From: Chromera velia
Taxonomy: Eukaryota; Sar; Chromeraceae
DNA length: 63,893 nt
Assembly: GCA_018398765.1 (NCBI GenBank)
Contig: JAHBMJ010005832.1
Span: forward strand, 1-63,893
Direction of reading: 5' to 3'
Below, in pieces: positions 10,815 through 22,110 of the stretch. Within the stretch, counting starts at the first letter, position 1. Every line of letters begins with the position of its first letter. The position numbers and the translations under genes are program-made. Under the pieces are notes generated by a model. That model was given only the letters and a program-made list of their open reading frames with translations, was not told where the DNA came from and made no database searches.

Positions 10815-13800
10815 TCAGTCATCTTCTACCAACGCCCCATTGCTCTCTATGACCACTTCTGCACTAGGATTACTTTCCATCGCACCCGTCTCATTCTCGT
10901 TGCAGTGAGTGGCCGTATCCTTCTCTTCCTCTGCCGCCGACAGAGTCACGGCCTTTCCTCCTTCCCCCGGGTGCTCTTTCTCTGTCTCCTTCCCTTCTGC
11001 CCCTTCCCCTCCATCCTCCTTCCCCCCTTCCTCAACAACCGGCTGATGATCGACCTTTCCCTCTTCCTCTGCCCCCCCCTGCACCAGCTGCTGCTGGAGG
11101 GCGGCGTCTTCCACCTCGCCCTCTGTGTCAGCAGGCGGCTCGACGGGGCCACCGCCAAGCAGAGGACCCACTAAGTCCTCTGCAGCGGCCCCGGCATACA
11201 ACAGGGATTCAGGAGGAGCGGGCCCTGCGTCTTCCGGGGCCCCGGCATGCAGGAGTGTCTGTGAAGGAGCGGTGCCCGTGTCTGACTGCCCCAGGAACGC
11301 CTCAAATCCCCTCTGGAACAAATCGTCTGGCTCGTCTACATCGGCCCTCAAGTCCTCCTCGGGATCGCATATGGAGAATCTCTGGGGTTCTGGGGAGATG
11401 GAGGCACCGGACTGCTTCTCTGTATCGGGGGGGGGGGAGGATATGGGAGCGGGGGATGAACTGACAGGGGGGGGAGGGAGGCCGTCTCCTGCTGCTGCAA
11501 GTGCGTCAGGAGAAGACACGGAGGGAAAAACGTTCTCATCCTCTCGTGTTGCATCCAACGCCTCACTCTCATCCTCTTTGAACGTATCAGGGGCATCCAA
11601 CACCACCCAGCTGTCAGGAGACATTGCCGGGTGCTCCTGATCCTGCTCTTCTTCCCCCTCTCCGTCAACAGGCTTGTCTGTCTCTATCGCTGCTGAGACT
11701 TCAACTGCTGCTGCTTCTGCTGAGGACGAGGAAGAAGAAGCACTCTTCTCCCCCTCTCCCTCGCCAGGCTGATCTGGTGAGGACTCTTTCGGGGCTGTTT
11801 CTGCTTCTGCTGCTGGTGTTGCTGTGGAAGTTTGTCTGACGTCTTTTGCTGAGGGACTAATCAAATTTCGCATGCCCATCTGCTCAATGGCATTCCATAA
11901 ATGGGCAGCCACCCCCTGTGTGACTCTAGGATCTGATTTCTCTGCAAAGTCGGCGAGGAACTTGGAAGCAAGATCGAGTGGATCGTCTCCCTCCGAGAAT
12001 CTGATCAGTTCTCTGCACTCCTCCCCTATTCGGTTCTCATACTGGAGGTTAATAAATGAATCGGCCTTCTTCACTGGGGGAGCCTTCGTTCTCGTTAGGG
12101 CTCCGCCAGGCTGGGTGAGAGTCGTGTGTCTCTCTTGGGCTTGAGGGACTCGGGGGTTTGTGGGGGAGGCGGCAGTTTTCTTTTCTGGCGCCTGGGTTCT
12201 CTCTTTCCTCGTTCCTGCCGTCTCCTTCTTCCCACTCTCTTTCTCTTTCTTGTCTTCCTTCTTCATCCCCTCCTTCCTATCCCCCGACCCCTTCGCCCAT
12301 CCGACCCCGATTTCCCTTCCATCCACCTTAAACGGCTTCTTGAGAAAAGCCTCGGCATCCCCCCTCGTGTTGAAATTCACAAACCCGTACCCTCTGTTCT
12401 GCCCAGGGTATTGGGGGTCCTTGCTGGGAGGGAGGGAGACGTCGAGAGGACGGAAGCCCGCCGCCTCCACAGCCCTTCTCAAGGCGTCTCTGCTCGTGTT
12501 GTAGTCCAAACGGGTCAGCATCAGGTTGAAGGCCTCAGTGCCGTACTGAGGACCGGCTGCAGACATTGATTCATTCATTCATTCATTCACTTATTGATTT
12601 ATCCATTTGCTTCTTCATCCATTCACACAAGTATCGAGACACGCAAGAATGGACTCACGTCTTCCCAGCAAGAAGGGAAGGACGGCCAACAAAGGGGGCA
12701 GAGAAGGGAACGAACGCAGACAGACAAAGACAAAACACAGGCCACCAAATTGTGCCTCGCGGAGGGAAAGGGCAAAATTGGGGGGGGTGCCAAGAGAAAA
12801 TGCTAACGAAGCTAAACAATCTACACAGTTGTTAGCAATGAGACGAACAACAAAAAGAAGCCAATAAAAGACTCAAGGTACTCACCAGCAATGAAAAGGA
12901 CAAAAACTAACAAAAAATAAAATCAAAGGCACTCACCATATTGCGGAGGAGGAGCTGAAGGAGGGGGTGGTGGGATGACGCTTGCACTTGCACTCCCCTT
13001 GCCCTTATCGTTCGCCCCCCACCCTGAATCCTCCCCCGACTTCCCACCACTGCCCCACCCGTTCTTCTCAACTTCCCCCCACCCGCCCTTCGACTCTCCT
13101 GCAGCCTTCTTCGCATTCCCACCCCATCCATCTGCTTCATTTTCCGCTCCCCGTCTCCAACCCCCCTCACCCCGCTCTTCTCTCGAGCGCCCTTTTCCGT
13201 CTCCCTGCTGCCTCTCTCTCGGCGGATGTTCCTCCCGCTGAGAATGGGACAAGGGCGCACGGCCTCCGTGATCCCCCCCTGCCCGCTTGAATGCTTGCTG
13301 GACATGCATATGTCTTCCCTCTGCCTCCAGTTCTCCCCGCTTGCCCATGTCCATCAGCCTCTTCACATCCTCCACCTTTTTGAACGTCACAAAACCAAAC
13401 CCCCTGTTTCTCGTCCTCTCCCCCCGATCGAAACACACATAAGTGTCTTCAATCTGAGAGAAACCCTTTTTCTCAAGAAAGTCTTGCAACTGCTCGTTGT
13501 GCCAGTTGTAAGGCAGGCTCGAGATGCGCGCACGATCCTCTTCAATGTCGCCATGCTCAGTCTCATGCTGATGCCCGTGGCCGTCTCCGGCCTCTCGAGG
13601 AGGCAGGAGGTCTGCACAGAGAGAGAGAGGAGGGACGGAGGAAGAAGATATTGATGCATGCATCGGGACACGGAGGGAGGGGACCTCGGTGTACTGCACA
13701 GCCATGCATTGATGCTATGTCGAGAGATCCACGGAGGAACAAAGGGGCGCCCAAAAAATATCTCTCCGCATGCCGATTGTGCAGTGCATTAGTACACACC

Positions 13801-13817
13801 CGAATACAGTCCGATCA

Positions 13818-13855
<38 letters not shown>

Positions 13856-13931
13856 TTGACAGAGAGGGAGACGTAAAGAGAGGGAGCGGGGAAGGGGGGA
13901 GAGAAAAAGATTGTTTTTCTTTCTTCTTGCT

Positions 13932-13963
<32 letters not shown>

Positions 13964-16900
13964 ACACACCGAGAGAGAGACAGAGAGAGAGAGCCAGTAC
14001 ACCCCTTTTGGCCGACCTCTTCGTGCATCATGACGTCTCTCTCTCTCTCTGTCCCTCCCTCCAGGTCTGTCCCTGGTATCCCACTGGGTATCCAGGGTCC
14101 GTCCCCCCACTTTCAGCTGTACCCTGAGCGCTCTGTCTGCCTCCTGCCGTGTCCCAAACTCCAGAATACACCAGCCTTTATTCCGTGAAGGGTTCGTGTT
14201 GGAAATGAGAGGAAGGAAAACATCTTCTGGGTGAAGAACGTTCTGATTTAGCATCTCCTGCATCTCCTGCTTCGTCACCTGAGGCGGGACTGAAGTCAAT
14301 TTCACCTTGTACACGTCGTCAAAGTGACCACGGACCCCCCACTCTTCACGGGGACGGGCACCTCTGCCGGGATCCTCCGGCCCCCCATACCCTCCACCCC
14401 CACCTCCACGGTACCTCCCCGAGTCTCCCCCCTCTCTCTCCCTCTCCCTCTGCCTGTCTCTACCCCCATAGGGATAGTGTCCTTCTCTCTCTTTCTCCCC
14501 ATCCCTGTCTCGCCAGAGATCTTCCATGCGAGACTGCTCTCGTCCGTTATCAATCAAAACACCATCTGAAGGCATGCCCATCCTCCTGGAGGGCCACTCG
14601 TCCCGACGGGCCCCGGCATGATGACCATCATTCCGATGAGCCCCGGCATGATGACCATAGTCCTGGCCGGGGGCAGTGTACCCCTTCCAAGTGTCATCCG
14701 CTTGGGCCCCGGCATGTCCCCCTTTCACATCCTTCCCATCCCCCCAATGCTGTCCTCCTCCCGTACCCCGGCCCGGCCTCTCATCCCTCGGGGTCCCACC
14801 ACTTGGCCCCTGCCGATCCCCCGGCATCAAACCCCACCCATACGGGTTGTACGAAGGCTGGTCATTCGGCCGATTGTCGGGAATGTGAGGGGGCGGATCA
14901 TTGGGTGGCACTCCCTCTGCCGCCCGGTCACGTCGCTCATTCCCCCGAGGGCCACGCACGTCTGCTCCCCTCCTCCCATACGACTGCCCCTCATGAGGAG
15001 GCATGCCGGGGCCCACAGGCCCCCCACGGGAGTCCATCTGTCGGTCTGTGTGCCGAGGATCACCCCTGGCAGTCCCATGGAGAGACTGGCTGGCATCACC
15101 CCTGTGTTTGTGCTTTCCGGACGAGGGCCGTCCGTGTGCGTGAGGATGGTGGGAATGGCTGTCTGTATGCTGAAAGTTCCCCCCCTCATATGCCTGGCCC
15201 CCCCCTGCGTGTGCCGGGGCCCTTGGCTGCCGATACGGGTCCTCCCCTGCCCCTGCCCCCACAGTGAGGTGGGGGTCATCCCGGGCCCACTCCGGAATCG
15301 AATCACCCCTGTCAGTCTTCGAAACTCCCCGCCGACTTCCTCCATCCCTCACCGAGCGGGACACCACCCCCCCCCCTGACTGTGGCTGTGGCTGGGTTAG
15401 CTGTGAGGTCGGCACGCGATCTTCTGGGTGATACTCCCCCCACGCATACACATTCCCAGCAGCCTGCCTGTGCTCATACGGAGGCGCACTGGCGTTCAGC
15501 TGTGACTTCCCCGAGGGAGAGGAAAGGGGAGCCCCCCCTAACTCTGGCAGGGGTTTCATGTTCTTAAATTCGATCGAGTAGGGGTTTGGGATCAGGTGCT
15601 TCTTTCTCCGTTCTTCTGCTTGTGCAAGGGCGTCTAGAGGGGGCACATGCACCCTCTCCTGCATTCGCCCGGTCGTGCGGGAAGACGACGCTGCTGCCTG
15701 CTGGTGGGGGGATTGGGGGGACTGCTGAAAGGAAGACGGCTCCCTTCCATCCACCCCACCCTGGTTTGCCCAGCCCCAGTTACCCCCGTCTCCAGAAGCT
15801 GGGGGGGCTCTGTAAGGATCTCTGCGAAGAAAACAGAAAGCACAATGACAAAACAAAAGGACCTCTGCACAGGAACCTGTTGAACAGAAAAATCGGATGC
15901 AGGTAGCTGTGCAGAAAGATTGATATATCTACGTGCAGATAGAGAGGTTTTGTCTTTTTGATTCCTTCTTCGGGTCTGCGTACCCACAGAAAGAGCAAAA
16001 AGAAGCAGCTGAAAAAAAAAAGACCCACTTTCGTCTCCATCGGTCTGTCTTGTTTGCTCGACGTCTTCCTTCTTTCTTACTTATCAGACTGACTCTGCAA
16101 GACATGTGACTGAGCACACGTCATCGGACTGCTCCTAGTCCATGACACCGCCTTTTACTTTCGTGAAGACTAGAACACGAGTTTTTTCCTTCCTTTCCAT
16201 CTCTCTCTGTCTTTTTCTTTTTTCTTCATGTCTGTCTCTCTTGGCTGCTCTTCACTCAACCTGCCACTTACCCCGAGGGGTCTTCTTGTCGGCCTCCTCT
16301 ATGGTTGTGGTGCCAGTCCTGCCTCCCCCCCCCTGGGCCTCCTGGATTTGCATCGCTCACCCACCCCCAGTTCCCCGAATCACCCGCCCCCGGGCGACTG
16401 TAGTCCCCCGGAGGCCCATCCCTTGCGTGTGAGTGCCCATGGGCCCCAGCATGCCCCCCAGACCCACCCCCCACGTCCCCAATGAAGCCGTCATCGTGTC
16501 CTGCCGGAAGGACAGTACACCCCACATTTCGAGGAGGGGGGAACACGAATCCGCCCCTCGAGACATTTCGAGGAGGGGGGAACACGAATCCCCTCTTAAC
16601 CCCGTTCTCCCTGTCCCTGCCCCCCCCAGACCTCAGAGGGTCCCCCCCCCCCTCACCGAGCGGGAAGTTTCCATCCTGACGGATGCTGTCGGCATTCTGA
16701 GAGGCCCACTCAGGCGGTTTCTGGCGTCCCCCCCCCTGGTCATTTTTGTGGTGGAAGCCTGAACCTCCTCTCCCTCCTCTCCTCCCCCCTCTTCCTCCAC
16801 TTTGGGGTCCTGTAAGAGAGAGACAGGAAGGTATATACGAATGCATTCAAAGAGGAGTGCGGAGACAGGAAGAAAAACACACAGCAGACCAAGGCACCTA

Positions 16901-16990
16901 TCCGAAATTTACAGAGGAGACAGCAGGAAAGGAGACGAGAGAGTGTATATATTTGTGCTCTGCATTCACTGACTGACTTTGAGAGCTCAT
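10815..16990 (-). CDS. Gene A: RGG/GW-rich protein with three RRM domains
   Basis: A five-exon model: 16990-16978 (tentative start), 16809-16272, 15821-14017, 13611-12937 and 12556-10815, giving 1590 aa. All junction phases agree. An RGG/GGR-rich N-terminus is followed by three RNA-recognition motifs near residues 690-770, 815-890 and 1018-1100. Their RNP1 cores are NKGWCILEF, NRGFGFVTF and NRGYGFVNF. About eleven GW/WG motifs occur: GNWGW twice, YAWGEY, YGWGLM, and a dense cluster of five near residues 918-975 (GGWRR, DGWGG, GGWGE, NGWGS, SGWGA). The C-terminal ~470 residues are acidic and Pro/Ser/Glu-rich, except for a helical block starting YENRIGEECRELIRF. Such proteins bind RNA, and GW/WG clusters can dock Argonaute. 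The role here is inferred. The 13-nt first exon is the weakest part; the donor at 14016 (GTCGGC) is chosen by phase. Confidence 0.8.
13821..13854. repeat. (CA)n microsatellite in a gene A intron
   Basis: A dinucleotide repeat inside the intron 13612-14016. The same intron also holds CT and GA tracts, which generate spurious Ser/Leu/Val/Cys frames. Confidence 0.85.
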
Positions 16991-17873
16991 GTCTTCTCTC
17001 GAGAAACCGAAAGGTTTTTCAGCTCACAAGCTGCTCCACGTCGTGCAGGAACCAAAAGCAGAGCGAGACTCACACGCCCTTGAACACGGTGATTGGGTAA
17101 AAAAATGGATTTATTAATTTCTACGTCCACCAAATTTGGACACTCAAGTCGAACGCGACAGTGAAGTGTTATTCTGACTTCATGCCCTCCTCTCACGTCT
17201 CTGGCAAGTCAGCAAACGGTCAAGAGGTGAAGTCTCTAGAAGCGAGCCAAACTCCGAGCCGCTGACCAACAGAAATGGTCAAACACAGAAATATCAACCC
17301 ACTGTGCAAGTCTGTCTCCGTCTGACAGCCGCTCTCCTGTTGCCCAGCCCTTTTGACTTTCGCCAAAGTGTCTTCCGCCTCAAACACCAACTAGGACGAC
17401 AAGGAAAATGAGCACAGAGAGAACACAAAACTGACGTCATCGATTCCCACTTCGATGGACGGAAGAGCTATTTATATATGGTCGGAGAAGTGATGGGTGT
17501 GGGCATGGTGTGGGCAATTGTGGGCATGAGCTGTCAACGCGCGGATATATAAAAGTCTTGCATTTGGAGTGCATGCATGTGCGCGCGCGGGGGGGGAACG
17601 GGGGCTAATGCCATACATGAGCCGTAATAATTTTCAGGCTGATTTCAGCTGGAAAAGTGGTAGCTCCAGCTGTGCTCCTCTGGCAAAGCAGCCATGCTGT
17701 GGTCTTAAAAGTCGTTCTTGACGTGATTTTGAGTATGGGTGGGTAGTCCGCTTCAATTCTCGAAGCAGGAGCGTTTTAGTTCCGTGAAAACTTACCAAAG
17801 CAATAGTAGAGAGAGAATTCGAGGGCCGTCTACGCGAACACTCGTGAGTTGGATAGGGAATTAAGAAAGAAGG
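16991..17873. promoter_or_regulatory. Divergent intergenic region between genes A and B
   Basis: About 880 bp separate the tentative start of gene A (minus) from the start of gene B (plus), so this should hold both promoters. It contains a canonical TATA-like TATATAAAAG at 17546-17555 on the plus strand, about 320 bp before the gene B start, a second TATTTATATATG near 17469-17480, and two GTGTGGGCA-type repeats (GGGCATGGTGTGGGCA, then TGTGGGCATGAG) near 17500-17530. No convincing ORF is present. No transcription start can be fixed from sequence. Confidence 0.4.
17546..17555 (+). promoter_or_regulatory. TATA-like box upstream of gene B
   Basis: TATATAAAAG on the plus strand. The position ~320 bp before the start codon would require a long 5' leader or a 5' UTR intron. 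Confidence 0.25.
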
Positions 17874-19140
17874 ATGGCAGAGGAGGACGCCGCCCCAGAG
17901 GGAGGAAGTCCCCACCGTTTGACCCTTCCCCACCTCAGGAGGGTTGACGGCTCCCCTCCTCACGGGGGAGGTGAGGGAGGAGAGTTGACCCTACCGACTA
18001 ACAGGTCTTCGTTCATAACCGGATGGAGAGGTTCGAGGGTGAATCCTGCAGGCACAGGCACCAGCAGGCGCCAGTCTGTGGAACAGGAGCTTGCCCTGTT
18101 TCTGGATATTGAGGAGAAGGGAAGTCAGAAGGGGAGCGACACAGCAAGTACGCAGGATGGAGCAGTGGTGGTGAGAAACCAATTTCAGTCACGGGCGAAG
18201 GTCAGACGTTCTTTGAGCAACATTGGATGGGATTATGCCAGTGCGAGGCGAAGTGTGGACCTCTACTGGATTGAGAAGTTTCTGCTTATCTTCGATGCCA
18301 TACAGATTTGGGCGGTCATGTGGCCCTTCTACCAGCCCCACTTGCCCTTCCAATGGACGCTCCGGACACAATGGGCAACAGCGTTCAACATTGACATTCT
18401 GAATTTGTCCTTCAGAACATTGCCCAAACACTCACACAGAGTCACCTGGTCCCTCAATGCCACACAAAGAATGATCTACATGCTTGTATGGACCGCTGCT
18501 CCGTTTCTTTTCTTCTTCGCGCTCCAGTCATGGAACAGAACCAGGAGACACCAGAACGGAGGGGCAGATTTCACCCTCCGCCTTCGTTCGTACATTCGCC
18601 GTGTCGGTCTCATTGTCGGCATTCTGTTCTATATGCCCCTTGCCATGGGGGTATTACCCTTAGCATTCTGCCAAGACCAAGCGGAGCTATGCCGAACGAA
18701 CGTGCCTCTATGGATCACCCGGGTCGTCTGTGGTGCCACCACCATGTGTGTGCTGCTTGCCTTCCCCTTCTGGACCGCCACGCTGATCAAACAACAGTTG
18801 ATCTTCCAAGAAGACGCTCCCCATGAGCAGTACGTCCAGCTGAAGGAGACGGAGTACCTCCTTTTGTTGAACGACACATGGGAGGTGCATCACTTCTGGC
18901 TGTTCACGTCCTTCAGAAAAACCTTCGGGAGGGTCTACAACAGACCTCTAGTGCTCCTCCTCAAACTGGCCGTCGTGCTCTGCTTCTGCTTCGTGCAGGT
19001 GGGAGGGGAGGCAGGGGGTTCATATTTATGGATTCTTGATTCTGTTTGGTGTGCTCTGCCTCTGTGAGTGCGCGAATCTCTGTCGATTAGCGGATGTCTG
19101 GCGGCCTGTGTGTATGTGTGTGTCTATGCCACTTCATGCG

Positions 19141-19202
<62 letters not shown>

Positions 19203-20615
19203 TCCCTTTCCCTCTCTCTCTGTAGGGGGGGGCTGTATACCAGTGTACATGATTTCGCGTAGTGGTAGTCAGGGTGTATCATTGGGCGTGTATTTTCAGA
19301 CCTCTGTTTGTTTGCGTATCATCTCTATGTATTCCTACTTCCTTATTCTTCTCTCTGTTCCCTCATTATCCTCCTGCTCTCTTTCTTCTGTTCTCTTCCT
19401 CCTGCTGCCATAACAACAGAGCTCGTCGATGGAGGAACCGATGGTGCTCGCCTCCCTGCTTGTGATCTTCGTCTACAGTATCTGCACCTTCCTCAAAGTC
19501 GTCTACAGGTGAGTGGGTAAGTCTGCTCCTCTTCAGTGCATATTCGTTCCTTCTTTCTGCCTTTGCTTTGCATTCTCAGTCCGCACATGGGAACTCGGTC
19601 CTCGGTCTTCTCTCCAGGCTCTCCCTGCCGCAGGATTTTCTTTTCGTTTCTGATTGGGAGGCTTCATTGTGTGTACACGTACGAATGTTTATTTGTATAC
19701 ACTTGATTTGAGAAACCTCGTCTCAATTCCTTCCTTGTGCAGATGCAAAAGCTCCTGGGTGCTCCAGCAGCTCTTCTTCTGGAACCTCTTCGCTTACGCT
19801 TTCGTTACGTACCTAAAGGTCCGCCAGACTTTTCTTATGGGCAAGTCTCTTCCTTATTTGGTTTGTGCGTCCGTCCCTGAGGGTTTCAGGGACCCTCCTT
19901 GTTTGTCGCTGCCTCTCCCGCTTTCACCTTGTATTCTGACTGCAACACCAAAATCTGTTCTGTGCGGCACTCTACTTCCTCTCGTCTTCACATTAATGCT
20001 CGATCATGCGTGAATTCGATGCACACTTTTCCTCTTCCTTCTGGCTGTCCTTCCGCTCTTCCAGGTGACGACTGACGAAGTCAACGCATTGCTGGTGCCG
20101 TCCACCCTCACACAGGTGGGTGCGTGGGTTTGTTGAAAGCCGTGACGCTTTCTTTCTGTTGGCTTACTTCTTTCTGTGTGGCTGATTCAATTGTATTGCA
20201 TTCTTGATACCCGATCGAATACCTACCTTGAATCAAGTCTCTCTCCTCTCATCGAGTATCTGCCTATGGACCTGACTAGGAACGGACTTGCAGTACTATT
20301 TGCATCGGGAAGGATCCAAAACGGAGAACAGGCTGCCATCACAGTTCTCTGATGCCTTGATTCTGTGTGTGCAGATTTTAATTGTGATCCACGGTTTTAT
20401 CGGTGCGTTCATTGGCGTCACCATTCTCTACTGCGCGATCATCACTGCACTCCGGCCTGTATGGCCAACCAACAGAGAGCAGGCGGAGGAGGTGGGGAAG
20501 CAGATGGGCCCAGTAGTGTGGGACCTCAGGACCGCACAGAAACTGTGCTCGGACTATGAGACAACCAACAAGCAGTATGTGCCTGTCGAGAAGGTCAGCA
20601 CGCCCTCCTTTTCGT

Positions 20616-20647
<32 letters not shown>

Positions 20648-20668
20648 TCAGCACGCCCTCCTTTTCGT

Positions 20669-20699
<31 letters not shown>

Positions 20700-21619
20700 G
20701 TTTTTCTTTCTTCTTCTTCTTCTTCTTCTTCTTCTTCTTCTTCTTCTTCTTCCTTCTTCTTCTTCCGTCTTCTTCTTCTTCTTCTTCTTTTTCTTCTTCT
20801 TCTTCTTCTTCTTCTTGTGCTTCTTCTTCTTCGTCTTCTTCTTCTTCTTCTGCTGCTGCTGCTGCTTGCCTTTCGTCTTGATCCTGTCCTCTCCTTTCTG
20901 CTTTCTTTTTTCATTCTATGTGCCTGCCAATATGGTCAGAAGGTGATTCACCACATTGTAGGTCATTTTTCTATCTGGCTCTCCCAACTTGCTTCTCTTT
21001 TCTGCTTTCTTATATCCTCTCACCAATCTCACTCGAGCAGACATGTGTCTGAAATGGGCACTCGCCCCAACGTCAACTTTATCAATGGCGCATTCAGACA
21101 GAAACCGTCAGGGCCCTTCTTATCCTCAACCTATTGATGCGCGCGTGGTGCAGAACATCCACCCCTTTAGTTTGCGTTTTACTTACCAAAGCATCCCAAA
21201 GAGTTGAAAGATCAGAAGAAAGAAGAGCAACTGTGTCTGTCTTCACTCCCCCCAGGTATACCGTACTCTGAAAACGTTGGAGTCGCACCTGGAGACGGCA
21301 CGCAAGTCAGTCTGTCAGTCAGTCAGTCAGTCAGGGACTCCTCGGTCTCGCATTTTGTCTGACCGTTAGGAAGAGCAATGTGAGAATGCACACATGTGGA
21401 GGAAGTAAACTCCCGACAGCTGCCTCGCAGGGCTACACCTGCGGACATGCACTCGCATTTCTTTGTCGCCCTGTTCGGGTGCGTATGCGTGTGTGAATGC
21501 ACGAGTGCATGCGTGATGAGATCGCTCAAAAAGCTATCTGGCAGATGGACAGAAACAGGCCTCCCAGTGACTTGCTTCTCAGTGGAATTATTCATTTCAT
21601 TTGATTGGCATCCTGCCCT

Positions 21620-21683
<64 letters not shown>

Positions 21684-21992
21684 TCTCTCTATGCAGGTAT
21701 TCGAGTCCGTTTGAGTGGACAATTCTGGAGACCCTGGAGGACGTGACTGACCTCTACGCAGACGTCCATGGCATATCCTTCATCAGGGGCCCGTACCTGT
21801 CTGAATGGGTATCGAAAGCCGGCAAGGCGATGAGGGTAAGTTCAGAGACGGTCATGTGTGTGTGTGCGTGTGTGCGGCTCTGTTCCGGTGTTTATGTGTG
21901 TGGATTTGTGTACGAGAGGGGGCACACAGACAGACAGACACACAGACACACAGACACACAGACACACACCCACACACCCACACACCCACACA

Positions 21993-22028
<36 letters not shown>

Positions 22029-22059
22029 AGACAGACAGACAGACAGACAGACAGACAGG

Positions 22060-22110
<51 letters not shown>

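Noticed and set aside
12557-12578. Methionine of a 587-codon ORF as the start of a separate RRM gene
   Set aside because: It lies in a TTCA repeat; the acceptor CTGCAG at 12557 joins in phase to the upstream RRM exon, so this is an internal exon of gene A.
15822-15856. N-terminal MFCHCAFCF segment of the long 13715-15856 ORF
   Set aside because: It is intron sequence; the acceptor at 15822 joins in phase to the RGG exon ending at 16272.
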